A stretch of DNA of 5,418 bases from Ruminococcus sp. (GCA_017961625.1 JAGCWY010000005.1:1-5418), one strand, 5' to 3'; positions 1 through 4,755 are shown, numbered from the stretch's first letter. Numbers and translations are program-made. The notes: generated by a model not told the origin, from the sequence alone.

Positions 1-112
1 GAGTAAACATATTCAGTACGATGTCAACGAAATCAGGAATGTGTGAACCTTTTCAGGAATATGACAACAATTTCAGTATGATGTCAACAAAGCCAGTTTA
101 ATAATAACCAAA
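1..112. repeat. Degenerate 20-bp-period direct-repeat array
   Basis: Units begin at exactly 13, 33, 53, 73 and 93. The first four start with TCAG and the fifth with CCAG, and all five carry AAC at unit positions 14-16. Example units are TCAGTACGATGTCAACGAAA (13-32) and TCAGTATGATGTCAACAAAG (73-92). Bases 1-12 fit the last 12 positions of a further unit (GT..AAC in register), so the array probably continues left of the window. One more unit-like copy, one base shorter, starts at 128 (TCAGGAAAAGACAAC). The period is close to two helical turns, so the sites would lie on one face of the DNA. Possible roles are multiple binding sites at an insertion-sequence end (IS21-family ends carry several such repeats), iterons, or regulator sites. 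The sequence shown does not decide between them. Confidence 0.75.
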
Positions 113-150
113 AACTGTAAACCAAAATCAGGAAAAGACAACGCTTTGAA

Positions 151-267
151 AAAAAGAATTTTCACATAACTCTGCAACTCGTCACCCTCACCGCTACAAC
201 TCTCTGACACAGAAAACTTTATGGCGCTATGGGTGACGAGTTGACGAGTAGTATGAAAATTCTTTTT
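151..267. repeat. 117-bp imperfect inverted repeat (37-bp arms)
   Basis: The left arm 151-187 pairs with the right arm 231-267 around a 43-nt spacer. The inner 12 bp (AACTCGTCACCC at 176-187 and GGGTGACGAGTT at 231-242) are perfect, and the outer 14 bp (151-164 and 254-267, AAAAAGAATTTTCA) are also perfect. Between them there are five non-identities, one of which (T167/G251) would be a wobble pair in RNA. The right arm contains a tandem duplication TGACGAGT TGACGAGT (234-249). No open reading frame of note lies inside. It could be a MITE-like element, a long RNA hairpin or a palindromic protein site. I see no clear target-site duplication. Confidence 0.8.
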
Positions 268-297
268 ATGAGGTTGATTCTATTTTGCCTTTACTGC

Positions 298-341
298 AAG
301 TCCCAAGTAAGTCCCAAGTAAATCCCTTGTAAGTCCCATTT
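298..341. repeat. 11-bp tandem repeats, left array (4 units)
   Basis: Four contiguous 11-bp units are present: AAGTCCCAAGT (298-308), the identical AAGTCCCAAGT (309-319), AAATCCCTTGT (320-330) and AAGTCCCATTT (331-341). All share AARTCCC. The array faces a related but inverted array at 355-409, across a 13-bp spacer. The unit length is close to one helical turn. No coding potential is evident. Confidence 0.85.
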
Positions 342-354
342 TCTCCGATTATAG

Positions 355-409
355 GGAACGGACTTGGAACGGTTTTACAACGGATTTACAACGGACTTGG
401 AACGGAGGA
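355..409. repeat. 11-bp tandem repeats, right array (5 units, inverted relative to the left array)
   Basis: Five contiguous 11-bp units: GGAACGGACTT (355-365), GGAACGGTTTT (366-376), ACAACGGATTT (377-387), ACAACGGACTT (388-398) and the diverged GGAACGGAGGA (399-409). Read on the minus strand the units become AAGTCCGTTGT or AAGTCCGTTCC, matching the left array (AAGTCCCAAGT) except for a consistent CCC to CCG change and a variable tail. This makes an inverted pair of arrays centred near 348. Bases 410-448 after it show nothing I can name. Confidence 0.85.
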
Positions 410-448
410 GAAGCGAAGGGAGGACGAATAGGCTTGAAAAACAAAAAA

Positions 449-470
449 AGAGATACTCGAAAGTATCTCT
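449..470 (-). terminator. Intrinsic terminator of tRNA-Asn (bidirectional shape)
   Basis: A perfect 9-bp stem (449-457 with 462-470) closes a loop that reads TTCG on the minus strand. In the minus direction it is followed by a run of seven T, then GTTTTT, and it begins only a few bases past the tRNA 3' end at 476. On the plus strand it is also followed by TTTT (471-474), so it might stop transcription both ways. Confidence 0.9.
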
Positions 471-475
471 TTTTG

Positions 476-549
476 CGCTCCAGGATGGGCTTGAACCAAC
501 GACCCCATGATTAACAGTCATGTGCTCTAACCAACTGAGCTACTGAAGC
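476..549 (-). tRNA. tRNA-Asn (anticodon GTT)
   Basis: Read on the minus strand, the 74-nt cloverleaf has a 7-bp acceptor stem (543-549 with 477-483, one T-G wobble) and discriminator G at 476. The D stem is GCTC/GAGC with a loop containing GTTGGTTA. The anticodon stem is CATGA/TCATG, perfectly paired, with loop CTGTTAA giving anticodon GTT. The T loop is TTCAAGC. The T stem, GTTGG with CCATC, has one T-T mismatch at its second pair. The 3' CCA is not encoded, so it would be added after transcription. The gene has its own promoter (590-621) and terminator (449-470), so it looks monocistronic. Confidence 0.96.
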
Positions 550-589
550 TTTTTATGTTTGCAATCAGCGTTGTTTCTTAATTGCGATG

Positions 590-621
590 CAAAGGTACAA
601 CGATTTTCTGAAACTACCAAA
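590..621 (-). promoter_or_regulatory. Bacteroidota-type promoter for tRNA-Asn
   Basis: On the minus strand the -33 element TTTG (618-621) is separated by exactly 20 bp from the -7 element TACCTTTG (590-597). This matches the known Bacteroidetes primary sigma consensus TTTG/TAnnTTTG. Transcription would start around 583-587, leaving a leader of about 35 nt before the tRNA. Confidence 0.88.
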
Positions 622-833
622 CTTTTTCCGAGAAATTTGAAGAAAATATTGAAAAAAGTATGTTTTTTGCGGTTTTGTATTCTATCTACGGGTGGTTATA
701 TACTATTGTGGGTATTTCTTGCGGTTCTTGATATTATTCCCTTGAAACTATCATTTATGATGTGGATATATGCCTTATACGATGAGATTTTAGTGATACT
801 TAGTCTTAAATGTAAGTTAAATTATTGGCAAAG
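622..833. other. Intergenic AT-rich stretch, no gene supported
   Basis: This spacer separates the tRNA-Asn promoter from the promoter of the S41 peptidase gene. A plus-strand reading frame (559-837, 92 codons) crosses it, but it starts inside the tRNA-Asn leader region, covers the tRNA promoter and ends on the -33 element of the next promoter. No TAnnTTTG-type promoter or ribosome-binding signal fits it. Its middle third is hydrophobic, as T-rich DNA often gives. I see no hairpin or repeat worth naming. Confidence 0.6.
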
Positions 834-865
834 TTAGTTTATTTTCATGATTTTTAGTATCTTTG
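834..865 (+). promoter_or_regulatory. Promoter for the S41 peptidase operon
   Basis: TTAG (834-837), a one-base variant of the -33 TTTG, lies exactly 20 bp upstream of a consensus -7 element TATCTTTG (858-865). Transcription would begin near 869-872, about 20 nt before the ATG at 890. There is no Shine-Dalgarno sequence in the short A-rich leader, which is usual for Bacteroidota. Confidence 0.8.
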
Positions 866-889
866 TAGCAATTTTCTGAAAAATAGACA

Positions 890-2536
890 ATGAAAAAAAT
901 ATTTGCACTTATAATTCTGGCTTTCAGTCTTTCGGCTTCTGCCCAGAAAAACCATAACTACGATGTAGCTCGTAACCTCGAGATCTTCTCAGCTATATAC
1001 AAGAATCTCAACATGATGTATGTTGATACGTTGGATGCGTCAGAAGTTGTCGGTACGGGTATAAAGGCTATGCTCAGGTCGCTTGACCCATATACGGAAT
1101 ACTATGCATCTGATGAGGTGAAGAACCTGAAGCAGATGCTGACGGGTAAGTATGCGGGTATTGGTGCTATTGTGAGGAAGAACCTGAGGACGGGTAACGT
1201 ATGTATTGATGAGCCTTACTTTGGTATGCCAGCGCAGGAGGTCGGTCTTAGAAAGGGTGATGAGATACTCTCTATCGACGATTCTACTATGGTGGGCAAG
1301 GACGTGAGCTATGTATCAAGTCATCTGCGTGGTGATGCCGGTTCTACCTTCTTGTTGAAGTACAAGCGTCCAGGAGAGAAGAAACCATCAGAGGTGAAGA
1401 TAAAGCGTAGGGCTATTCAGTTGCCTTCTGTACCTTACTACGGTATGCTTGACGAGAATGTGGGTTATATTGCCTTGAACCAGTTCACGGAAGGTTGCTC
1501 ACAGGATGTTCGTCGCGCTTTCATCGAGCTTCGTCAGCAGGGAATGAAGGGTTTTGTGTTCGATCTAAGAAATAATGGCGGAGGCTCACTCCAGGAGGCT
1601 ATCAAGATAGTTAATATGTTTGTGCCTAAGGGTATCACTTTGGTTACTACCAAGGGTAAAATGAAGAAGGTGAACCATTCGTATAAGACAGATGCACAGC
1701 CTATCGATACCGTTATGCCTGTTGTCGTTATGGTGAATGGCAATACTGCTTCTGCGAGTGAGATTACAGCCGGCTCGTTGCAAGACCTTGACAGAGCCGT
1801 AGTCTTTGGTACACGTACCTATGGTAAGGGACTTGTACAGGTTCCTATGGATCTGCCTCACAATACGAGCATGAAGCTGACTACTTCCAAGTACTATATC
1901 CCAAGTGGCCGTTGCATTCAGGCTATTAACTACAAGCATACTGGTGGTGGCTATAAAGAGCATATCCCAGATTCGCTAACCCATGTGTTCCATACGGCTA
2001 ATGGTCGCGAGGTAAGAGATGGCGGTGGCATCAAGCCTGACGTAGAGTTCAAGGGCGATACTATTCCTAATATAGCTGTTTATCTTGCAGGTTCAGGACT
2101 CGACTCTACAGAGGTGATGTTCAACTGGGTTGTGGATTATATAATGAAGCATGACTCTATAGCAAAGCCAGAAGATTTCAGACTCTCTGATAGCGAGTGG
2201 AAGGATTTCTCAAAGGCTGTAGTTGATGCAGGTTTCAAATACGACCGTGAGACCGTTAAGATATACGACGAGCTCATTAAGGTTGCAAAGATGGAAGGCT
2301 ATTATGATGATAACAAGGCAGAGTTTGAGACCTTGAAGACAAAGCTGCAGCATAACCTTTCTCGTGAATTGGAGAAGAACGAGAAGCAGATACGGCGTGT
2401 GCTTGAGGCTGATATAATAGCGGCTTACTACTATCAGAAGGGAGCTATAGCCTATCAGAATGGCTATGACAAGCAGATTCAAGAGGCAAAGCGACTCGTT
2501 ATGTCTGACGAGTATCTGAAGAGTATAACGAAATAA
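890..2536 (+). CDS. S41 family C-terminal processing peptidase (exported, PDZ-containing)
   Basis: The 548-aa protein begins with a signal peptide (KK, a hydrophobic core, likely cut after ASA at residue 18), so it should act in the periplasm. An N-terminal helical region (about 25-80) leads into a PDZ domain starting near the GKYAGIGA loop (86-93) and running to about residue 175. The S41 core starts near the GYIALNQF strand (192-199) and includes DLRNNGGG (225-232). The catalytic pair is visible: Ser288 in GNTASASEI and Lys313 in TYGKG, 25 residues apart as in Prc/CtpA, followed by Gln317. A helical C-terminal region (about 411-548) completes it. Family members trim or degrade exported proteins from the C-terminus, using the PDZ domain to bind the substrate tail. 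The substrate here cannot be read from sequence. The start fits both the signal peptide and the promoter at 834-865. A ctpA-like name is possible, but orthology is unproven, so no symbol is given. Confidence 0.95.
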   Translation: MKKIFALIILAFSLSASAQKNHNYDVARNLEIFSAIYKNLNMMYVDTLDASEVVGTGIKAMLRSLDPYTEYYASDEVKNLKQMLTGKYAGIGAIVRKNLRTGNVCIDEPYFGMPAQEVGLRKGDEILSIDDSTMVGKDVSYVSSHLRGDAGSTFLLKYKRPGEKKPSEVKIKRRAIQLPSVPYYGMLDENVGYIALNQFTEGCSQDVRRAFIELRQQGMKGFVFDLRNNGGGSLQEAIKIVNMFVPKGITLVTTKGKMKKVNHSYKTDAQPIDTVMPVVVMVNGNTASASEITAGSLQDLDRAVVFGTRTYGKGLVQVPMDLPHNTSMKLTTSKYYIPSGRCIQAINYKHTGGGYKEHIPDSLTHVFHTANGREVRDGGGIKPDVEFKGDTIPNIAVYLAGSGLDSTEVMFNWVVDYIMKHDSIAKPEDFRLSDSEWKDFSKAVVDAGFKYDRETVKIYDELIKVAKMEGYYDDNKAEFETLKTKLQHNLSRELEKNEKQIRRVLEADIIAAYYYQKGAIAYQNGYDKQIQEAKRLVMSDEYLKSITK

Positions 2537-2555
2537 ATTCTAGAGAACTAATAAA

Positions 2556-2568
2556 GGGCTAAAAGCCC
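2556..2568 (+). other. Small intercistronic hairpin
   Basis: GGGCT (2556-2560) pairs with AGCCC (2564-2568) around an AAA loop in the 51-bp gap between the peptidase gene and the next gene. No T-run follows, so it does not look like a strong terminator, and I see no TAnnTTTG promoter in the gap. Read-through with some mRNA processing or stabilisation is the simplest interpretation. Confidence 0.45.
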
Positions 2569-2587
2569 AGTACTAAAAACGTATTTT

Positions 2588-3268
2588 ATGAAAAAAACTT
2601 TTATGACAATGGCGCTGGCTGTCACTATGTTGATGGGAGCGCAGAATTTACAGGCGCAGGACGTGCTTACACCAGAGCAGCAGGCTCTGATGGAACAAGA
2701 GACTAAAATACAGACAGAGGCAGAGCTACAGGCTGCTGAAGTTGAGAAGAAAGCAGAGCAAAATATTGCTAAAGCAGAGCAGAAAGCGCTAGACGCACAG
2801 AAGGAAGCAGAGCAATATGCTGCTAAAGCAGAGAAGGAAGCGCAGGAGGCACAGAAGAAGGCAGAGAAATATGCTGCTGAAGCTGAGAAGAAGGCGCAGG
2901 AGGCACAGAGGAAAGCTGAGAAAAAAACTGCTGAAGCAGAGCAGAAAGCGCTAGACGCACAGAAGGCGGCTGAGAAAAAGGCTAAGGCCGCAGAGAAGGC
3001 TGCTGCAAAAGCCGAAAAGGAAAAGAAAGCTGAAGAAAAAAAGATGCTGAAGAAGCAGAAGGAGGTCGAGAAGCAGAAGAAACTGGCTGAAAATGCAAAG
3101 AAAGCTAATGAAAAGGCCAAGGCTGCTCAGGAGAAAGCTCAGAAGCTTATTGATAAAGTTGCTCAGAATCCAGATGACCTGAAACTTCAGGAAAAGTCAA
3201 TAAAGGCTCAGATGGCAGCACAAAAGGCTGAGGAGAAGGCTGCTAAGGCTGCTAAGAAAGTGAAATAA
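2588..3268 (+). CDS. Exported Ala/Lys/Glu-rich helical repeat (coiled-coil-like) protein, function unknown
   Basis: This is a 226-aa protein of unrecognised function. Residues 1-23 form a signal peptide (MKKTFMTMALAVTMLMGAQN then LQA, likely cut before Gln24), so it should be periplasmic. Nearly all of the rest consists of A, K, E and Q, with only one Pro after residue 29 (in QNPDD), predicting one very long helix or coiled coil. Residues 54-125 are four tandem 18-residue repeats of the type KKAEQYAAKAEKEAQEAQ, and a looser fifth copy follows. 18 residues equals five helical turns. Composition resembles the TolA central domain, but no TolA membrane anchor or C-terminal domain is present. It lies 51 bp after the peptidase gene with no promoter of its own, so the two are probably cotranscribed. 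A link to the protease (substrate, spacer or adaptor) is only inference. The ATG at 2588 is chosen because it gives a standard signal peptide. Confidence 0.85.
   Translation: MKKTFMTMALAVTMLMGAQNLQAQDVLTPEQQALMEQETKIQTEAELQAAEVEKKAEQNIAKAEQKALDAQKEAEQYAAKAEKEAQEAQKKAEKYAAEAEKKAQEAQRKAEKKTAEAEQKALDAQKAAEKKAKAAEKAAAKAEKEKKAEEKKMLKKQKEVEKQKKLAENAKKANEKAKAAQEKAQKLIDKVAQNPDDLKLQEKSIKAQMAAQKAEEKAAKAAKKVK
2747..2962 (+). repeat. Four 54-bp in-frame tandem repeats
   Basis: These repeats encode residues 54-125 of the helical protein. Units start at 2747, 2801, 2855 and 2909. A 33-bp stretch is identical in unit 1 (2772-2804) and unit 4 (2934-2966), exactly 162 bp apart, while units 2 and 3 carry a different version of the same segment. 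Copy-number change by slippage or recombination would keep the reading frame. Confidence 0.85.
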
Positions 3269-3288
3269 TTCAAAGGGGCGAGGGGTGA

Positions 3289-4014
3289 TTACTTGAAAAT
3301 CTCCCTCAGCACTTCAAGGCTTTTGAGTTCCTTGAATCCAGGGATATGAAAACCATAGAACCGCATCATAACGTCAATGATGCGGTTTCTCTCTGAATGT
3401 GAGAGACGGAAAAGGTGCATATTCTCAGGCGTCATTCTCATTAGATTGATAAAATCATGGGTCTCTGAAGGCTTGAGGAAATCGCTATGACAAGGAGCCT
3501 CACCTGTAAACTGTCCAGCGCGAAGGTCGAAATATGAGTGCTCTGTGAACTCCTCAAGGTTTGGATAGAAGCCGAGAAAACGCGACACCTTAATCATAAA
3601 CATAAGGTGGAAGTTGGCCGGAGCCGAGACGGATGTATCGTACCACTTGAGACTGTTTTCGATAAAGTCGTACAGGAGATAGTCGGTCTGTTCTGCCCGG
3701 GTGGAGAGGCATAGGAACTCGGCAATAAAGAATGAGACGGAGAGTTTTACGGGGTCAAAGGGAATGCTAGAGTACGGCTCGACTATATGTGCTTCCTTTA
3801 CCATAGGAAGGCTGTTTGCAGAACGGCTTTCGTAGTAAACGTCAAGAATGTTGAGAATCTGGAAAATCTGGCGTTTGGTTTTGCCTTTTCCCGTCTTGGG
3901 CATACGCCATACGACACTCAGCCTACCGACTTCTCTGGTCAGCAGGTCGATAATGAGGCTGTGGTCGCCGTATTTCACAGTTCTGAGTACTATGCAGCGT
4001 GTCTTTTCCAGCAT
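3289..4014 (-). CDS. recO: DNA repair protein RecO
   Basis: The 241-aa protein fits RecO, which helps load RecA on SSB-coated single-stranded DNA together with RecR and anneals complementary strands (RecF pathway). The N-terminal OB-fold region reads MLEKTRCIVLRTVKYGDHSL and continues to about residue 80. The C-terminal helical part contains the family motif RFLGFYPNLE and ends with a typical HIPGFKELKSLEVLREIF tail. No CxxC zinc-binding pairs are visible. The start is set at 4014, not at the upstream in-frame ATG at 4104. MLEKTR is the usual family N-terminus, the extra 30 residues are unlike RecO, and a -7 promoter element (4023-4030) lies inside the extension. The gene is convergent with the helical-protein gene (20-bp gap, no clear terminator) and divergent from tRNA-Glu. 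Confidence 0.95.
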   Translation of the reverse strand: MLEKTRCIVLRTVKYGDHSLIIDLLTREVGRLSVVWRMPKTGKGKTKRQIFQILNILDVYYESRSANSLPMVKEAHIVEPYSSIPFDPVKLSVSFFIAEFLCLSTRAEQTDYLLYDFIENSLKWYDTSVSAPANFHLMFMIKVSRFLGFYPNLEEFTEHSYFDLRAGQFTGEAPCHSDFLKPSETHDFINLMRMTPENMHLFRLSHSERNRIIDVMMRFYGFHIPGFKELKSLEVLREIFK

Positions 4015-4022
4015 AACAAGCA

Positions 4023-4053
4023 CAAAAGTACGAAAATTCAGCAAATTACGAAA
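4023..4053 (-). promoter_or_regulatory. Promoter for recO (near-leaderless)
   Basis: On the minus strand TACTTTTG (4023-4030) matches the -7 consensus TAnnTTTG, and TTTC (4050-4053), one base off TTTG, lies 19 bp upstream. Only 8 nt separate the -7 element from the recO ATG, so the transcript should have almost no 5' leader. Confidence 0.65.
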
Positions 4054-4069
4054 GATTTTGATGAAAAAA

Positions 4070-4101
4070 TTTGGATAATCGCCGAAAAAGACGTACCTTT
4101 G
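4070..4101 (+). promoter_or_regulatory. Bacteroidota-type promoter for tRNA-Glu (and probably rpsT)
   Basis: TTTG (4070-4073), a 20-bp spacer and TACCTTTG (4094-4101) form an exact consensus. Transcription should start near 4105-4108, about 95 nt before tRNA-Glu. It lies back to back with the recO promoter, only 16 bp away. Confidence 0.88.
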
Positions 4102-4120
4102 CACCCGGAAAATTCGAAAC

Positions 4121-4190
4121 GTCCCCTGGTCAGGGCTGACAAAGACTATTTTCCATATGTGCGTAAGTGCATCCGCAATTGAAAAATTGC
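4121..4190 (+). other. Structured 5' leader of the tRNA-Glu transcript
   Basis: Two hairpins can form between the promoter and the tRNA. The first is GTCCCCT (4121-4127) with AGGG and GAC on the 3' side, separated by a CT bulge, ending at 4140. The second is GCAATT-GAAA-AATTGC (4175-4190), a perfect 6-bp stem with a GNRA-type GAAA loop. GCATCCG/GCATCCG copies flank the second stem. The leader is probably removed when the tRNA 5' end matures, and no function is evident. Confidence 0.5.
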
Positions 4191-4201
4191 ATCCGACACA
4201 T

Positions 4202-4273
4202 GGTCCCTTCGTCTATCGGTTAGGACGAGAGATTTTCATTCTCTAAAGAGGAGTTCGACTCTCCTAGGGACTA
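4202..4273 (+). tRNA. tRNA-Glu (anticodon TTC)
   Basis: The 72-nt cloverleaf has acceptor stem GGTCCCT/AGGGACT (first pair G-T wobble) and discriminator A at 4273. The D arm is GTC-TATCGGTTAG-GAC. The anticodon stem AGAGA/TCTCT is perfect, with loop TTTTCAT giving anticodon TTC. The T stem AGGAG/CTCCT is perfect, with loop TTCGACT. The 3' CCA is not encoded. No terminator follows, so transcripts probably continue into rpsT. Confidence 0.97.
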
Positions 4274-4274
4274 C

Positions 4275-4378
4275 AACCAATCCGTCATCTCGTGTGATTT
4301 CGATAATATATGGTGGCGGTGGATTTCGCAAGAAATCTGTTAGGGCAGCTTTGACACGCGCAAGACCCATGACTGGTT
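4275..4378 (+). promoter_or_regulatory. Candidate structured RNA leader of rpsT
   Basis: The 148 bases between tRNA-Glu and rpsT contain nested helices. AACCA (4275-4279) pairs with TGGTT (4374-4378). After a 4-nt bulge, GTCAT (4284-4288) pairs with ATGAC (4369-4373). CGTGT (4291-4295) pairs with ACACG (4354-4358). Inside, GATTTC-GCAA-GAAATC (4322-4337) forms a 6-bp hairpin with a GNRA-type loop. Alternatives exist: a second GATTTC (4296-4301) and a second AACCA (4392-4396) could compete for the same partners. Ribosomal protein genes often carry leaders that bind their own product, so autoregulation by S20 is a reasonable inference, not shown. No good promoter lies inside: CAGCTTTG at 4346-4353 is one base off the -7 consensus and lacks a matching -33. 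Confidence 0.55.
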
Positions 4379-4421
4379 AATTAATTTTTTCAACCAAACA
4401 AATTAAAGTTTTAAGTAAAAA

Positions 4422-4676
4422 ATGGCAAATCACAAGTCATCTGTAAAGAGAATTCGTCAGACTAAGACAAAGACTCTTCACAACAAGTACTACGCTAAGA
4501 CAATGCGTAATGCAGTTCGCAAGTTCCGTTCAACAACAGACAAGGAAGAATGTGTAAAGCAGCTTCCAGTTATCCAGAAGATGCTCGATAAGCTTGCAAA
4601 GCGCAACATTATCCACGTGAACAAGGCAGCTAACATCAAGTCAAGTCTTGCTCTTCACGTAAACAAGCTTGGTTAA
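4422..4676 (+). CDS. rpsT: 30S ribosomal protein S20 (bS20)
   Basis: The 84-aa basic protein is of normal S20 length. It opens with MANHKSSVKRIRQT and ends with IHVNKAANIKSSLALHVNKL, both characteristic of the family. S20 binds 16S rRNA early in small-subunit assembly. The ATG at 4422 follows an A-rich leader (AAGTAAAAA) with no Shine-Dalgarno sequence. The gene is probably transcribed with tRNA-Glu from 4070-4101 and may be controlled by the folded region upstream. A terminator begins 13 bases after the coding region. Confidence 0.98.
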   Translation: MANHKSSVKRIRQTKTKTLHNKYYAKTMRNAVRKFRSTTDKEECVKQLPVIQKMLDKLAKRNIIHVNKAANIKSSLALHVNKLG

Positions 4677-4688
4677 GCACTTCCAGAT

Positions 4689-4711
4689 AGCCCTGTTCAA
4701 GGGCTTTCTTT
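4689..4711 (+). terminator. Intrinsic terminator after rpsT
   Basis: The stem AGCCCT (4689-4694) with AGGGCT (4700-4705) closes a 5-nt loop and is followed directly by TTCTTT. Its position just after the rpsT stop codon fits the end of the tRNA-Glu-rpsT transcript. Confidence 0.85.
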
Positions 4712-4755
4712 GTGTTTGTATATACACATGATTGTTTCCATAATAAATTTAAGTT

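Noticed and set aside
1..148. CRISPR array
   Set aside because: The 20-bp units are contiguous and degenerate; there are no conserved repeats of typical length separated by unique spacers.
151..267. Integron attC site
   Set aside because: The size and imperfect palindrome are suggestive, but GTTGACG at the right arm does not match the GTTRRRY core and no paired RYYYAAC core is placed correctly.
559..837. 92-codon plus-strand reading frame with a hydrophobic middle
   Set aside because: It overlaps the tRNA-Asn promoter on the other strand and ends on the -33 element of the S41 promoter. It has no promoter or start signal of its own, and its composition is what T-rich DNA gives by chance.
1534..1963. 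Minus-strand reading frames inside the S41 peptidase gene
   Set aside because: They lie antisense to a coding region with clear catalytic motifs and have no independent signals.
2548..3120. 190-codon minus-strand reading frame rich in Ser, Ala and Phe
   Set aside because: It is the antisense shadow of the Ala/Lys/Glu-rich repeat gene; GCA/GAG/AAG codons read backwards give Cys/Ser, Leu and Phe codons without stops.
4015..4104. 30-residue N-terminal extension of RecO from an upstream ATG
   Set aside because: The extension is unlike RecO, contains the predicted recO -7 element, and overlaps the divergent tRNA-Glu promoter. MLEKTR at 4014 is the normal family start.
3787..4182. 131-codon plus-strand frame opposite the recO start
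   Set aside because: It lies antisense to well-supported recO and runs through the recO and tRNA-Glu promoters; the product shows no family resemblance.
4346..4353. Internal promoter for rpsT (CAGCTTTG)
   Set aside because: It is one base off the -7 consensus and has no -33 match 19-21 bp upstream (GATT at the expected place). It also lies within the folded leader.
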